Assembly (NCBI GenBank): GCA_027297005.1
Contig: JAPUIN010000286.1
Coordinates: 1-13,024 of the forward strand
DNA from: Acidobacteriota bacterium
Lineage (GTDB): Bacteria > Acidobacteriota > Polarisedimenticolia > Gp22-AA2
Length of the DNA: 13,024 bases
Reading direction: 5' to 3'
Made by a program: the position numbers and the translations under genes. Every line of letters starts with the position of its first letter. Positions within the stretch are counted from its first letter, which is position 1. Below are positions 1 to 8,500 of this stretch, one piece after another. The notes beneath the pieces were generated by a model that searched no databases, had not been told where the DNA came from, and saw only the letters and a list, made by a program, of their open reading frames with translations.

Positions 1-1
1 T

Positions 2-145
2 CTCATCCCGGGGATCGAATCGACAGCGCTCGACCGGCTCGGCCACGTACCGGTCGACTGGCTGCGCGCGTGTCGCGATTCAGGGGCGGAGGGTCTACGA
101 CGTGAAGGGATCGTTCTCCGCCGGGGGTCTCCGCGAGTTCCTTGA
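2..145 (+). CDS. Possible 3' end of an upstream gene (partial, uncertain)
   Basis: The frame starting at base 2 is open from the window edge to a TGA at 143-145. Its first thirty codons have mostly G or C in the third position and a protein-like composition (it reads LIPGIESTALDRLGH, then PVDWLRAC). The coding bias fades after about base 90, and the frame would overlap the next gene by 44 bases. The start and most of the gene lie outside the window, so no function can be proposed. Another frame (from base 3) also stays open here and runs into the next gene, so the assignment is weak. Confidence 0.28.
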   Translation, partial: LIPGIESTALDRLGHVPVDWLRACRDSGAEGLRREGIVLRRGSPRVP

Positions 146-323
146 CGCGCAGATGAACGCACTGGACGACTGGACGCGCGGAGATACGCCGGGCGCCGGG
201 GACGACTGGAGGTTCGTCGATGAGAGCGGGGGGATCTGGACCAGCCGGATTCACGTTGAGATGGACGCAGAAACGAATGGCCTTCGTGTCAGGTTCGCGA
301 TTCAGCGCGCGTCCCGAGGGTGA
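102..323 (+). CDS. Small hypothetical protein, 73 aa
   Basis: I do not recognise this family. The GTG at 102 has a GGAGG-like ribosome site about ten bases upstream (near 88-93), which is why I chose it. An in-frame ATG at 153 would give a shorter protein of 56 residues and avoid the overlap with the possible upstream gene. The protein is soluble and rather acidic, with no signal peptide or membrane segment. Its second half (DDWRFVDESGGIWTSRIHVE) alternates polar and hydrophobic residues, as in a small beta-sheet domain. The stop lies only seven bases from the stop of the convergent DUF349 gene, with no obvious terminator between them. Third positions are GC-rich, which supports real coding. 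Function unknown. Confidence 0.5.
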   Translation: MKGSFSAGGLREFLDAQMNALDDWTRGDTPGAGDDWRFVDESGGIWTSRIHVEMDAETNGLRVRFAIQRASRG

Positions 324-330
324 GCGAGCG

Positions 331-3018
331 TCAGCGGCCGGGACGCTCGGGACGTGATCCGGGGCGGCCGCCTTTGCGGGGTGGACGCCCCCGTCCGTGC
401 TGGCCGCGTGGGCCGCGCGACTGGCGCGGCGGCGGATCGGCGCGCGGAGCAGGAGGGCGTTTCTTGATGAAATCGCGGCAGGCTCTGTCGAACCGCTCGG
501 CCAGGGGGCGCCGGATCTCGTCCGGCACGTAGCCGATCCGCCGCCAGGCGCTCTGCGCCTTCTTGAGTTCTTCATCCGCGCCACGCCACTTCGCCTCCTC
601 CGCGACCTTCCCCCCGATCGTGTTGCTCGCGAGAGCCTCGACCCACATCGTGGCGAGGCGCGTGGCGGGGGAGACCGACTCGTCAATCGCGCGGGCACCG
701 GCCGGGATCAACTTCTTGACGCGCCCGCAGAGATCCTCCATCCGTGTGCGGTTCTGGTCGGGGTCGAGGTCGGTTCCGCGGACACGGTCGGGCGCGGCTT
801 CGATGATGCGTCCGAGCGCCGAGTTGAACCGGCCCTCGATCGCGGCCGATCGGTTGTGCGGCAGGGCGGGACCCCGCTGCCAGCGCGTGCAAAACTCCCG
901 CAGGGCGGCGAGCATCGCTTCGGTCTCCGCCGGTGCCTCGAACGATTCGAGCTCACGACAGATCGTCTCGCGCTCCTCGAGGTGTTTCGCGAAATCGATT
1001 TCGTCGCGGCGTTTGTAGCGCTCGAAGAATCGATCGCAGGCGGTCCGGAACCGCTTCCAGACCGCTTCGGATTTCGCCTTAGCGACCGGCCCGATCCCCT
1101 TCCATTCCGTCTGCAGGGCGCGGGCCGCGTCGATGCTCTTCGCCCAGTCGGTCGAATCGGCGAGGGCCTCCGCCTTTTCGCACAACCCCTGCTTCGCCTC
1201 GAGGTTCTTATGCCAGTCCTGCTTGCGCCGGGCGAGATCCTCTTTCCTGCGGCTGAAGAAGCGATCGCACGTCTGGCGGAAACGTTCCCAGAGGGCCTTG
1301 TCCGGGGCGCGGCCGGCGGTTCCGATCCTCTTCCACTCGGACTGCAGACGCTTGAGCGCGTCGGCGGTCTTGAGCCAATCGGTCGAGTCAGCCAACGCCT
1401 CGGCCTGCTCGCACATTGAGTCCTTACGCTTTGCCTCGCCGGCGCGATGGGCGTCGACGCGGCCGCGCACCTGATCGGCGGCGGCTTTGAACCGGTTCCA
1501 CAGATCCTGGCTTTTCTCCGGCGTTGCGGTGCTGGCAGTCTTCCAGCGCGCCTGCAGGTCGGTGAGCCGGCGCGCCGCAGCGTCGGGATCCGAGACGTCG
1601 GCAAGCCCCTCGGCGGCCGTGCACAGCTTCTCCTGCACGTTGGTGTTGGCCCAGCGTCTCCATGCTTCGCTGTCCCGCAACTCGCGCACCCGAGGAGAGA
1701 GTGACGCATGAATCGCCTTGAGGCGATCCGTCAATGCGCGCTGCTCGCGACGCGAAGGGAGGGGCCCGATCGCATCGAGGGCCGCGCGCACCTGTCGCAG
1801 GCCCCGATCGGCCTGACGCAGCGACATCTTTTTCGCCTGGAGGATCTTCTCCGTCGCATCACACAGCTGGGTCAGGTGCTCGGCGTTCTGCTGTTCGCGG
1901 CGCTCGCGTCCCTCCCGCTCGCGCGCCCGATCCGTCTCGGCCCGGGCAGTCGCCCGGGCCTCCGACCAGGTCGCCTGCTTCCGCTCACACTCCTGGCATG
2001 CCTGATCGAATCGGGCCTGCAGCTCCTCCGCCTCGGAACCGAGGTGCTGCTCCAGCCTCTCCCACTCCCAGCGGGCATCCGCCAGCAGGACCGGCGCGCG
2101 CTCCTCCTCGGCCGTCATCACTTTCTCGATCAGCGCCAGGCGAGGAGCGATGTGCTGCTCATGGATCTCCGCCCTCTCCCGATCGAGCCGGCGGCGCTCG
2201 GCCAGGTCGATCTGATTCGCGGCGAGGTGGTGACGGGCGGCCACGTAAGCTGCGTCGAAGCGGCGTTCGAGATCCACGTCGACGTCCGGGAGAAGATCGG
2301 TCCAGGCGTCGTGCAGCGAGGAAATATGCGCCGCCAGCCGCTTCGTTCCCTCGGCGCGCGACAACGCCTCGAGCGAATCGCACAGCGCGGTCTGGCGCTC
2401 CCTGTCGGTCGTATGCTCGTCGGGCGATCCGTCAGCCTCCTGCTCCCGTTCGCGCAGGATCGCCCGAGCCCGATGGATCGCCGCCCGGCTGCGCGCCCGG
2501 TGGGTGATCGCGGACAACACGTCGCGCAGCGGTGACGCCGTGCGTCCCTCCTCGAACGCCGCCACCCGCTCGAGGGCCGCGAGGGCGACCTCCTTGTGAG
2601 CGCTTTTCAATGCCACACCGCAGATCTCGTCCGGATCGTCGAGCCGGCCGAGCGCCTCCAGCCGGATGGCGGCATGCTCGCCGTTGCGCGCGACGCTGCC
2701 GATGGCGCGCTTATCGGTCAGGCGCGCCAGGGCGGCGCGTCCGGCCCCCTCGTGCGGAGCGGAGCGGGCGACGGCGACCAGATGCTTCGTTTCGCTGAGG
2801 CCGGCAAGGGCCGCGAGAGCGCCGGCTTCGTCCTCGGCCTCGAGCGTGAGGTCGAGCAGCGAATCGGCCGCCTCCTCCCGCACCCGTTCGTCCGGATCGG
2901 TGCGCAGAAGATCGCTCAGGATGGCGGGATCCTGAATCTCCGCGATCGCCTCGCGCCGCACCTTCGGATCGGCATGCGTCCACGCTGGCTGCTGTCGTAT
3001 TCGGTCGAGAAGCCCCAT
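331..3018 (-). CDS. DUF349 repeat protein with HEAT-like N-terminus, 895 aa
   Basis: This is a large soluble, highly charged, almost entirely helical protein. Residues about 15-150 look like HEAT-type helical repeats (for example DPDERVREEAADSLLDLTLE). From about 205 to 850 it carries seven or so units of the DUF349 type. Each runs roughly C-x5-ALADSTDW, then LQ-x-EWK-x-IG, then LW-x-RF-x2-CDRFF. The clearest units are at 464-522, 535-592 and 611-668; more diverged ones lie near 206-262, 311-345, 686-735 and 761-850. Residues 852-895 form a disordered tail rich in Arg, Gly and Pro (PPRQSRGPRGQHGRGRPP). DUF349 has no established function that I know of; the tail suggests nucleic-acid contact, but that is inference. 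The ATG at 3018 lacks a strong Shine-Dalgarno sequence. A TACAAT hexamer inside the end of the upstream rluA-like gene may give it its own promoter. Confidence 0.9.
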   Translation of the reverse strand: MGLLDRIRQQPAWTHADPKVRREAIAEIQDPAILSDLLRTDPDERVREEAADSLLDLTLEAEDEAGALAALAGLSETKHLVAVARSAPHEGAGRAALARLTDKRAIGSVARNGEHAAIRLEALGRLDDPDEICGVALKSAHKEVALAALERVAAFEEGRTASPLRDVLSAITHRARSRAAIHRARAILREREQEADGSPDEHTTDRERQTALCDSLEALSRAEGTKRLAAHISSLHDAWTDLLPDVDVDLERRFDAAYVAARHHLAANQIDLAERRRLDRERAEIHEQHIAPRLALIEKVMTAEEERAPVLLADARWEWERLEQHLGSEAEELQARFDQACQECERKQATWSEARATARAETDRAREREGRERREQQNAEHLTQLCDATEKILQAKKMSLRQADRGLRQVRAALDAIGPLPSRREQRALTDRLKAIHASLSPRVRELRDSEAWRRWANTNVQEKLCTAAEGLADVSDPDAAARRLTDLQARWKTASTATPEKSQDLWNRFKAAADQVRGRVDAHRAGEAKRKDSMCEQAEALADSTDWLKTADALKRLQSEWKRIGTAGRAPDKALWERFRQTCDRFFSRRKEDLARRKQDWHKNLEAKQGLCEKAEALADSTDWAKSIDAARALQTEWKGIGPVAKAKSEAVWKRFRTACDRFFERYKRRDEIDFAKHLEERETICRELESFEAPAETEAMLAALREFCTRWQRGPALPHNRSAAIEGRFNSALGRIIEAAPDRVRGTDLDPDQNRTRMEDLCGRVKKLIPAGARAIDESVSPATRLATMWVEALASNTIGGKVAEEAKWRGADEELKKAQSAWRRIGYVPDEIRRPLAERFDRACRDFIKKRPPAPRADPPPRQSRGPRGQHGRGRPPRKGGRPGSRPERPGR
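1015..1416 (-). repeat. Two best-conserved tandem DUF349 units inside the gene
   Basis: Codons for residues 535-592 (bases 1243-1416) and 611-668 (bases 1015-1188) encode two closely similar units 76 residues apart. Both contain EALADSTDW followed by an EWK-x-IG turn and an F-x(2,3)-CDRFF helix end. A third, less similar copy lies just before them (bases 1453-1629). The DNA is only moderately similar between copies, so this is an old protein-level duplication rather than a recent DNA repeat. Confidence 0.65.
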
Positions 3019-3063
3019 CTTTGGCCAGACCCGCTTCGTGAAGGTGTCGCGACTGGGAAGGAG

Positions 3064-3966
3064 CTATTGTAACCCGGACCGGCAGCGCAGGGACGGAGAG
3101 GGTGAGCAGGAGATCGAGATCCGTCGGCCATCTCGAGGGTGGGGAAGCGACAGTTCCCCGGCGTGCAGGAGGTACCCCCCTTCCCCGGGGCGTGCCCGTC
3201 CCGGCCGTTCGGGACAGCCGCCCGGGCCGTACAACGGCTCTCCGACGAGCGGGTGGCCTGCGGCGGCCAGGTGGATCCGGATCTGGTGGGGCCGGCCGGT
3301 GGCGATCGTGATCTCCACGAGGGTGGTCCCGGCGCGCCATTCCAGCACGCGGACGTCGGTGCGGGCCGGTCTCCCTGCCGGATCGCAGGCCGAGATCCCG
3401 TGACTGCCCGGCCACGCGATCCGACCGATCGGACGATCGATGACGAACGACTCGCGTGCCGGTGACCCGCTGATCAGCCCCCGGTAAATGCGCCGCACCA
3501 CTCCCGTGCGCCACGACGCGCCGACGCCAGAGCGCGCGCGTGCCGTGCGGGCGAACAGAACGATTCCCGAGGTGCCGCGATCGAGCCGGTGCAGAGGGTG
3601 CGCTCCGGGATCGTGGCGGGAGACGAGCGAGAGGAGGGTGTGCTCCAGGTACCCCCCCCCTGGCATGGTCGGCAATCCGGCCGGCTTGGCGACCGCGATC
3701 AGATCGGCATCGCGATGCAGGACGGCGAAGCAGAGCGGTGCGGCCGGCTCACGCCATGGGGGGCGTTTCCACACCACGTCCCAGCCGGCCTGCAAAAACG
3801 TCTCCGGGGACGCCGTTCTTCCCTCGACGAGGACGAGCCCCGATTCGATTCTCTGTCGCCAGAGATCCCTCGACGAGTGGCGGTAGCGGCCAGACAGGTA
3901 GTCGAGCAGCCGGAGTCCGGCCGCGCCGTCCCCCAGTTGTTCTTCGTACTCGAAGCCGTGGTTCAT
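3064..3966 (-). CDS. RluA-family pseudouridine synthase, 300 aa
   Basis: This enzyme isomerises uridine to pseudouridine in rRNA or tRNA in the cytoplasm. Residues about 18-65 look like a degenerate S4 RNA-binding domain (LLDYLSGRYRHSS, then GLVLVEGR). The catalytic motif HRLDRGTSGIVLFAR begins at residue 126, with Asp129 as the catalytic aspartate. The conserved C-terminal block starts at TGRPHQIRIHLAAAGHPL (223-240) and ends at GEPLYG. The frame stays open far upstream, but that part is antisense to the permease gene. The ATG at 3966 follows GGAGCGGG at a good distance; an in-frame ATG about 12 codons upstream is an alternative. The target (RluA, C, D or TruC type) cannot be told from sequence alone. 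Forty-five bases separate it from the DUF349 gene downstream. A run of nine G lies in the coding strand just before the catalytic region. Confidence 0.92.
   Translation of the reverse strand: MNHGFEYEEQLGDGAAGLRLLDYLSGRYRHSSRDLWRQRIESGLVLVEGRTASPETFLQAGWDVVWKRPPWREPAAPLCFAVLHRDADLIAVAKPAGLPTMPGGGYLEHTLLSLVSRHDPGAHPLHRLDRGTSGIVLFARTARARSGVGASWRTGVVRRIYRGLISGSPARESFVIDRPIGRIAWPGSHGISACDPAGRPARTDVRVLEWRAGTTLVEITIATGRPHQIRIHLAAAGHPLVGEPLYGPGGCPERPGRARPGEGGYLLHAGELSLPHPRDGRRISISCSPSPSLRCRSGLQ
3066..3071 (-). promoter_or_regulatory. Putative -10 element (TACAAT) for the DUF349 gene
   Basis: On the minus strand TACAAT (5 of 6 to the sigma70 -10 consensus) overlaps the last codons and stop of the pseudouridine synthase gene. 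It would start transcription about 41 bases before the ATG at 3018. No good -35 hexamer is visible 16-18 bases upstream, so this is only a candidate. Confidence 0.3.
3652..3660. repeat. Homopolymer run of nine C (nine G in the coding strand)
   Basis: Nine consecutive C on the plus strand encode the Pro-Gly-Gly-Gly stretch at about residues 102-105 of the pseudouridine synthase. It is in frame as given. Such tracts can slip during replication or be miscounted in sequencing. Confidence 0.9.
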
Positions 3967-4070
3967 CGAATCCCGCTCCAGAAAAGTGCCAGTATCCATC
4001 AGGATAGCCGCAATGCGGACGATCCCGGGTGTCCTGATCGTCGTGGCCCCCCTGCCCGAGTTGTTCGAGT

Positions 4071-4098
4071 GGGTCGGTACCGCCCGGGGGACCGACCC
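4071..4098 (-). terminator. Hairpin just after the permease stop; weak terminator candidate
   Basis: GGGTCGGT (4071-4078) and ACCGACCC (4091-4098) form a perfect 8-bp stem with a 12-base loop, starting two bases past the stop codon of the minus-strand permease gene. There is no T-tract after it on the minus strand, so it is not a classical intrinsic terminator. It may pause polymerase, protect the mRNA 3' end, or help a factor-dependent stop before the pseudouridine synthase gene. Confidence 0.35.
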
Positions 4099-4100
4099 GC

Positions 4101-5462
4101 TCATCCGCCGCCGAGCAACCCGCGCCGTGTTGCGATCCAGTAGACCGGGATCCCGGCCGCCACCGTCAGGATCGCCATCAGCGAGGGCCAGGGCCGGTTG
4201 ACGAACGCGATCACGAGGATGATCAGGCCCGCACTGAGGTAGATCAGCGGCACGAAAGGATAGGCGGGAACCCGGTACGGGCGCGTTCTGTGCGGCTCGC
4301 GCCGGCGCATGATCATCAGCCCTGCCACGGCCATCAGGGGAAAGATCCCGAGTGAAAAGCCGATATAGGTGAGCAGCTGGTCGAAGCTCCCCAGCAGGAT
4401 CAGGATCGAGGCGCACCCCCCCTGCAGGAGGATCGAGACGGCCGGCGTTCCCAAGCGCGGGTGGACGCGGGCGGCGAATGTGAGAAACAACCGATCGCGC
4501 GCCATCGCGTAGTAAACGCGCGGCCCGATCAGGATGTAGGCGCTCAAAGACGACAGGAGCGCCACGCCGATCAGCACGGACAAGAGCGACGCAGCACCGG
4601 GGCCGAACAGGTGCCGCGTCGCCACCTCGCCGACGGCGACCTCCCCCGCGAGATCCTCCGCCGGCGTCGCGAAGAAGAACAGGAGATTGAGGGAGAGGTA
4701 CAGCACCGTCACCGTGGCGGTCCCGAACAGCAGTGAGCGCGGAAGGGTGCGCTCCGGTCTCTCGACCTCCTCCGCCAGGTAAGCGGCGGCGTTCCACCCG
4801 CTGTAGGCGAACATCACGAAGAGCATCGCCACCCCGATCTCACCCGGCCGTCCCGTCCCCCAGAACCCCGATCCGGCGCTGAGGAACGACCAGTCCCCCG
4901 CGCCCGCGGCGAAGCCGGCCGACAGCAGGCCTCCCAGCAGCACGAGCTTCAGGATCGTCAGTACGTTCTGCACCCTCCCCCCGGCCCGCAGGCCGGCGGC
5001 ATGCAGGAGGGTCAGCGCGAGAACGATGAGAACGGCGACCCCCTTACCGACGGCCCACGTATCCGGCAGCAGTCGGGCGGCCGTCAGATAGGCGACCACG
5101 GCGACACCGGTCGCGGCGATCGGAGCCGAGAACCCGACGAAGAAGCTGATCCAGCCGGTCAAAAATCCGGCCAGCGGCCCGTAGATCGCGTGCAGATACG
5201 CATACTCCCCTCCGGCCCGCGGCATCATGGTGGCCAGCTCCGCGTAGCAGAGCGCGCCGCAGATCGCGATGAGGCCGCCGGCCAGCCAGCAGGCGATCAC
5301 CAGCCAGCCACTCTCCAGGCGCTCGAGCATCAGCCCGGTCGTCGTGAAGATGCCGGTGCCGATCATGTTGGCGATGACGACGCTGGTTGCGGTGCCGGGG
5401 CCGAGGCAGCGGCGCAGGCGAGGGGCATCGAGGCCCGGAGGACGCGCGGTCGTTCCGGTCAC
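4101..5462 (-). CDS. APC-superfamily amino acid permease, 453 aa
   Basis: This is an integral inner-membrane transporter of the amino acid-polyamine-organocation superfamily, which normally moves amino acids by proton symport or exchange. Length and about twelve hydrophobic segments fit the family. TM1 carries the broken-helix substrate motif MIGTGIF (33-39). The cytoplasmic loop and TM3 signature is GGEYAYLHAIYGPLAGFLTGW split around residues 84-104. TM6 has FAYSGWNAAAYLAEEVERP (218-236), and the C-terminal loop RRREPHRTRPYRVPAYPFVP is also typical of LAT/CAT-like members. The substrate cannot be assigned. The GTG at 5462 gives the expected short N-terminus before TM1; a GGAG lies about 17 bases upstream, too far to be a convincing ribosome site, and a -10-like GATAAC sits eight bases before the start. 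It is divergent from the amidohydrolase gene, with about 105 bases shared. Confidence 0.9.
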   Translation of the reverse strand: MTGTTARPPGLDAPRLRRCLGPGTATSVVIANMIGTGIFTTTGLMLERLESGWLVIACWLAGGLIAICGALCYAELATMMPRAGGEYAYLHAIYGPLAGFLTGWISFFVGFSAPIAATGVAVVAYLTAARLLPDTWAVGKGVAVLIVLALTLLHAAGLRAGGRVQNVLTILKLVLLGGLLSAGFAAGAGDWSFLSAGSGFWGTGRPGEIGVAMLFVMFAYSGWNAAAYLAEEVERPERTLPRSLLFGTATVTVLYLSLNLLFFFATPAEDLAGEVAVGEVATRHLFGPGAASLLSVLIGVALLSSLSAYILIGPRVYYAMARDRLFLTFAARVHPRLGTPAVSILLQGGCASILILLGSFDQLLTYIGFSLGIFPLMAVAGLMIMRRREPHRTRPYRVPAYPFVPLIYLSAGLIILVIAFVNRPWPSLMAILTVAAGIPVYWIATRRGLLGGG

Positions 5463-5470
5463 GAGTCGAG

Positions 5471-5476
5471 GTTATC
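5471..5476 (-). promoter_or_regulatory. Possible -10 (GATAAC) of the permease gene
   Basis: On the minus strand GATAAC (4 of 6 to TATAAT) ends eight bases before the GTG at 5462, the same spacing as the stronger yggS promoter in this window. No clear -35 is visible. If real, transcription would start at or within a base or two of the start codon. Confidence 0.22.
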
Positions 5477-5514
5477 AGGCTCCAGTTGCGCGTGCAGGAA
5501 AAGCGGTCCCGGTT

Positions 5515-5520
5515 TACAAT
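5515..5520 (+). promoter_or_regulatory. Putative -10 (TACAAT) of the amidohydrolase gene
   Basis: TACAAT matches the sigma70 -10 consensus at 5 of 6 positions. It would place the transcript start near 5527, about 40 bases before the ATG at 5568, leaving room for the strong GGGAGGA ribosome site at 5554-5560. The -35 region 17 bases upstream is poor, so an activator or another sigma factor may be needed. Confidence 0.38.
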
Positions 5521-5567
5521 GCGTCCCTTCGAAAACAGAGCAACAGGACGATCGGGAGGAACCGACC

Positions 5568-8500
5568 ATGGAACCATGCCGCCCTGCCAGGAGTCTGCCG
5601 TGCCTCCTTCTCTCCGCGCTTGCCGGGATCGTGCTCGTCGCTTCCGGCCCCGGCGCGTGCGCGGGAGAGGAGAAGAGGCCGCTGCCGCTCGAGCCCCAGC
5701 GCACGATCGAGTTCTCGACTGACGAGGTGACCTGGCTCAGCCTGGACGTGTCGCCCGACGGCAGGACGATTGTGATGGGGGTCCTGGGCGATCTCTACAC
5801 GCTTCCGATCGAGGGAGGGGAGGCGACGCAGATCACCGAAGGGATGGCCTTCGACTCGCAGCCTTGCTACTCGCCCGACGGAAGTCGAATCGCATTCGTC
5901 AGCGATCGGGACGGAAGGGAGGACCTGTGGATCGCCGCCGCCGATGGGGGTGAGCCGCGCAAGCTCGGGGGTGGTCCTCCTACTCCGGGAGGTATCGCGG
6001 AGAAGGATCAACTGCTCACCTCCCCCAGCTGGACTCCCGATGGACAGTACGTGATCGTCTCGCGCTCGGAATGGGGGCAGGGTACCTACGAACTGTGGAT
6101 GTACCACATCCAAGGGGGTGTCAGCGTCCCGATCACCAAGGCGAAGGCCGACCCGAAGACGCCGAGCGCCCTGCGCCACAATGCGATGGGGGTCACGATC
6201 TCCCCGGACGGTCGGTATCTCTACTACGCGCACAAGAGCGGGGGCTTTCAGTACAACGCGAGCTTTCCCATGTGGCAGATTGCGCGACGCGATCGAACCA
6301 CCGGCATCGAGGATGTGCTGACCCGTGCCGCCGGCAGCGCCATCCGCCCTCTCCTCTCGCCGGATGGGCGACGGCTGGTGTACGGCACCCGTTTCGAGAC
6401 GCGCACCGGTCTTCGGATCCGGGATCTCAAGAGCGGCGAGGACCGATGGCTGATCTATCCGGTGCAGCGCGATGATCAGGAATCGCGCTTCACGCGCGAT
6501 CTGCTGCCGTCGTATGCCTTCATGCCCGATGGAAGCGAGATCGTCCTCTCCTACGGAGGGCGCATCCACCGCGTGTCAGTCGAGGACGGATCCTCGAAAC
6601 CGATCCCGTTCACGGTGCGGATCAATCAACAGATCGGACCGGATCTGCAGATCACGCAGCGTGTCGAGGAGGGTCCGGTGCGCGTGAGGTTGATCCAGAA
6701 TCCGGTCGCCTCACCCAGTGGAACGCGGCTCGCCTTCTCGGCGCTGACGCACCTCTACGTGATGGACCTGCCAGACGGCGAGCCGCGGAGGCTGACAACC
6801 GACGACGCGCGCGAGTTTCAGCCGGCCTGGTCGCCCGACGGTCGCTGGCTCGCCTTCGTCACCTGGTCGCCGGAGGGGGGGCACGTCTACAAGGTGCGCG
6901 CACGCGGCGGCTCCGCGGTTCGCTTGACGCGTACCCCGGCCTTTTACTCCGACCCGGCCTGGTCGCCCGACGGCAAGCGGGTCGTCATGTTGCGCGCGCC
7001 TGCGCACGAGCGCATCGAGATGGAGCTCGACTTCGGCCAGCCGGCCGGAATGGACCTGGTGTGGCTTCCGGCGGGCGGCGGCGACGCGAACCTGATCCTG
7101 CCGGCGCGTGGTGTCGGCAAACCGCACTTCACCGATGACGAGGATCGGATCTTCCTCTATGTGTCGGCCGGCATCTACCCCGGGGAGGCGCCGCACGGCG
7201 TTATCTCGATCCGCTTCGACGGGACCGATCGACGCAACCATCTGAAGGTGACCGGCCCCGGGTACCTGTGGGACGAAGAGCCGATCCCGGCGGTCGACGT
7301 CCGCCTCCGCAGGGACGGCCGCTGGGCGCTGGCCCATGTCGGCAATCAGCTCTACGTCATCGCCGTGCCGGTCGTGGGCGGCGAGGCGCCGACGGTCGAT
7401 GTGCAGAAGCCGTCAGTTCCGACGGTGCGTCTCACCGATGTCGGCGCCGACTACTTCGGCTGGGCGGACGACGGCCGCACTGTGACCTGGGCGGTCGGCT
7501 CGACCTTCTACCGGAGACCGTTCACATCGATCGAGTTCGATCGGCCGGAGAAGAAGGAGGACGAAGCCGGGGCCGACGCTCCCGAACCGACGGCCGAGGA
7601 GTCGAAGGAGGTTGAGGCGATCCGTGTCGTGATCGAGGTGCCCCGCGAGAAACCCCGCGGGACGGTCGTGCTGCGCGGAGGGCGGGCCATCACGATGCGC
7701 GACGACGAGGTGATCGAAAACGCCGACATCGTGGTTACCGAAAACCGGATCGCGGCGATCGGCCGTCGGGGATCGGTCGCGATTCCGGAGGGTGCAGAGG
7801 TGATCGACGTCTCAGGCATGACCCTCCTGCCTGGCTTCCTCGACACCCACGCGCACTGGTTCGAGATCCGACGCGGGATCATGGACGTGCAGAACTGGAG
7901 CTTTCTCGCCAACCTCGCCTACGGCGTGACCGGAGGGCTCGACGTGCAGACGGCGACGAACGACATGTTCGCCTATCAGGACCTGGTCCAGGCCGGCGAG
8001 ATCCTGGGCCCGCGCGCTTACTCGACGGGGCCGGGCGTGTTCGCCAACAACGCCTTCAAGTCGCTCGACGAGGTGCGGGCCGTCCTCAAACGCTACAAGG
8101 AGCATTACCGCACCAGCAATATTAAGTCGTACCTGGTCGGCAATCGGCAGAAGCGCCAGTGGGTGGTGCAGGCGAGCGCCGAGCTCGGGATCATGCCGAC
8201 GACCGAAGGGGCTCTCGATCTGAAGCTCGACCTGACCCACGCGCTCGACGGCTTCCACGGTAGCGAGCACAGCCTGCCGATTGTCCCCCTTTATAAGGAC
8301 GTCGTCGAACTGTTCGCGCGCACCGGCATCGGGTACACGCCGACGCTGCTCGTCGCGTACGGGGGTCCGTTCGCCGAGAACGATTTCTACACGACCGAGG
8401 AGGTCCACGACGATCCGAAGATCCGTCGCTTCATCCCGCACGGTGTCCTCGACGGTAAGACGCGCCGGGTCCGCTGGTTTCGGAAGGACGAACATGTCTA

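Noticed and set aside
397..1419. Long plus-strand open frame opposite the DUF349 gene
   Set aside because: Arg/Leu/Gly-rich composition with no motif and lying antisense to a clearly conserved repeat protein; long antisense frames are normal in GC-rich coding DNA.
708..1709. Second minus-strand frame inside the DUF349 gene
   Set aside because: Arg/Ser/Pro-rich shadow in the wrong frame of the same gene; no family features.
1708..2535. Plus-strand frames (two overlapping) opposite the HEAT-like and early DUF349 region
   Set aside because: Shadows: extreme Arg/Pro content, no ribosome site, no recognisable domain.
3967..4797. Upstream extension of the pseudouridine synthase frame to 4797
   Set aside because: The extension runs through the permease gene in another frame and is Arg/Gly-rich; family alignment and a ribosome site favour the ATG at 3966.
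5001..5567. Upstream extension of the amidohydrolase frame to 5001
   Set aside because: It is antisense to the permease and would bury the signal peptide; GGGAGGA before 5568 fixes the start.
5514..6569. Minus-strand open frame opposite the propeller region
   Set aside because: No motif, and lies entirely antisense to a conserved gene; same for the minus-strand frames at 6711-7337 and 7812-8636.
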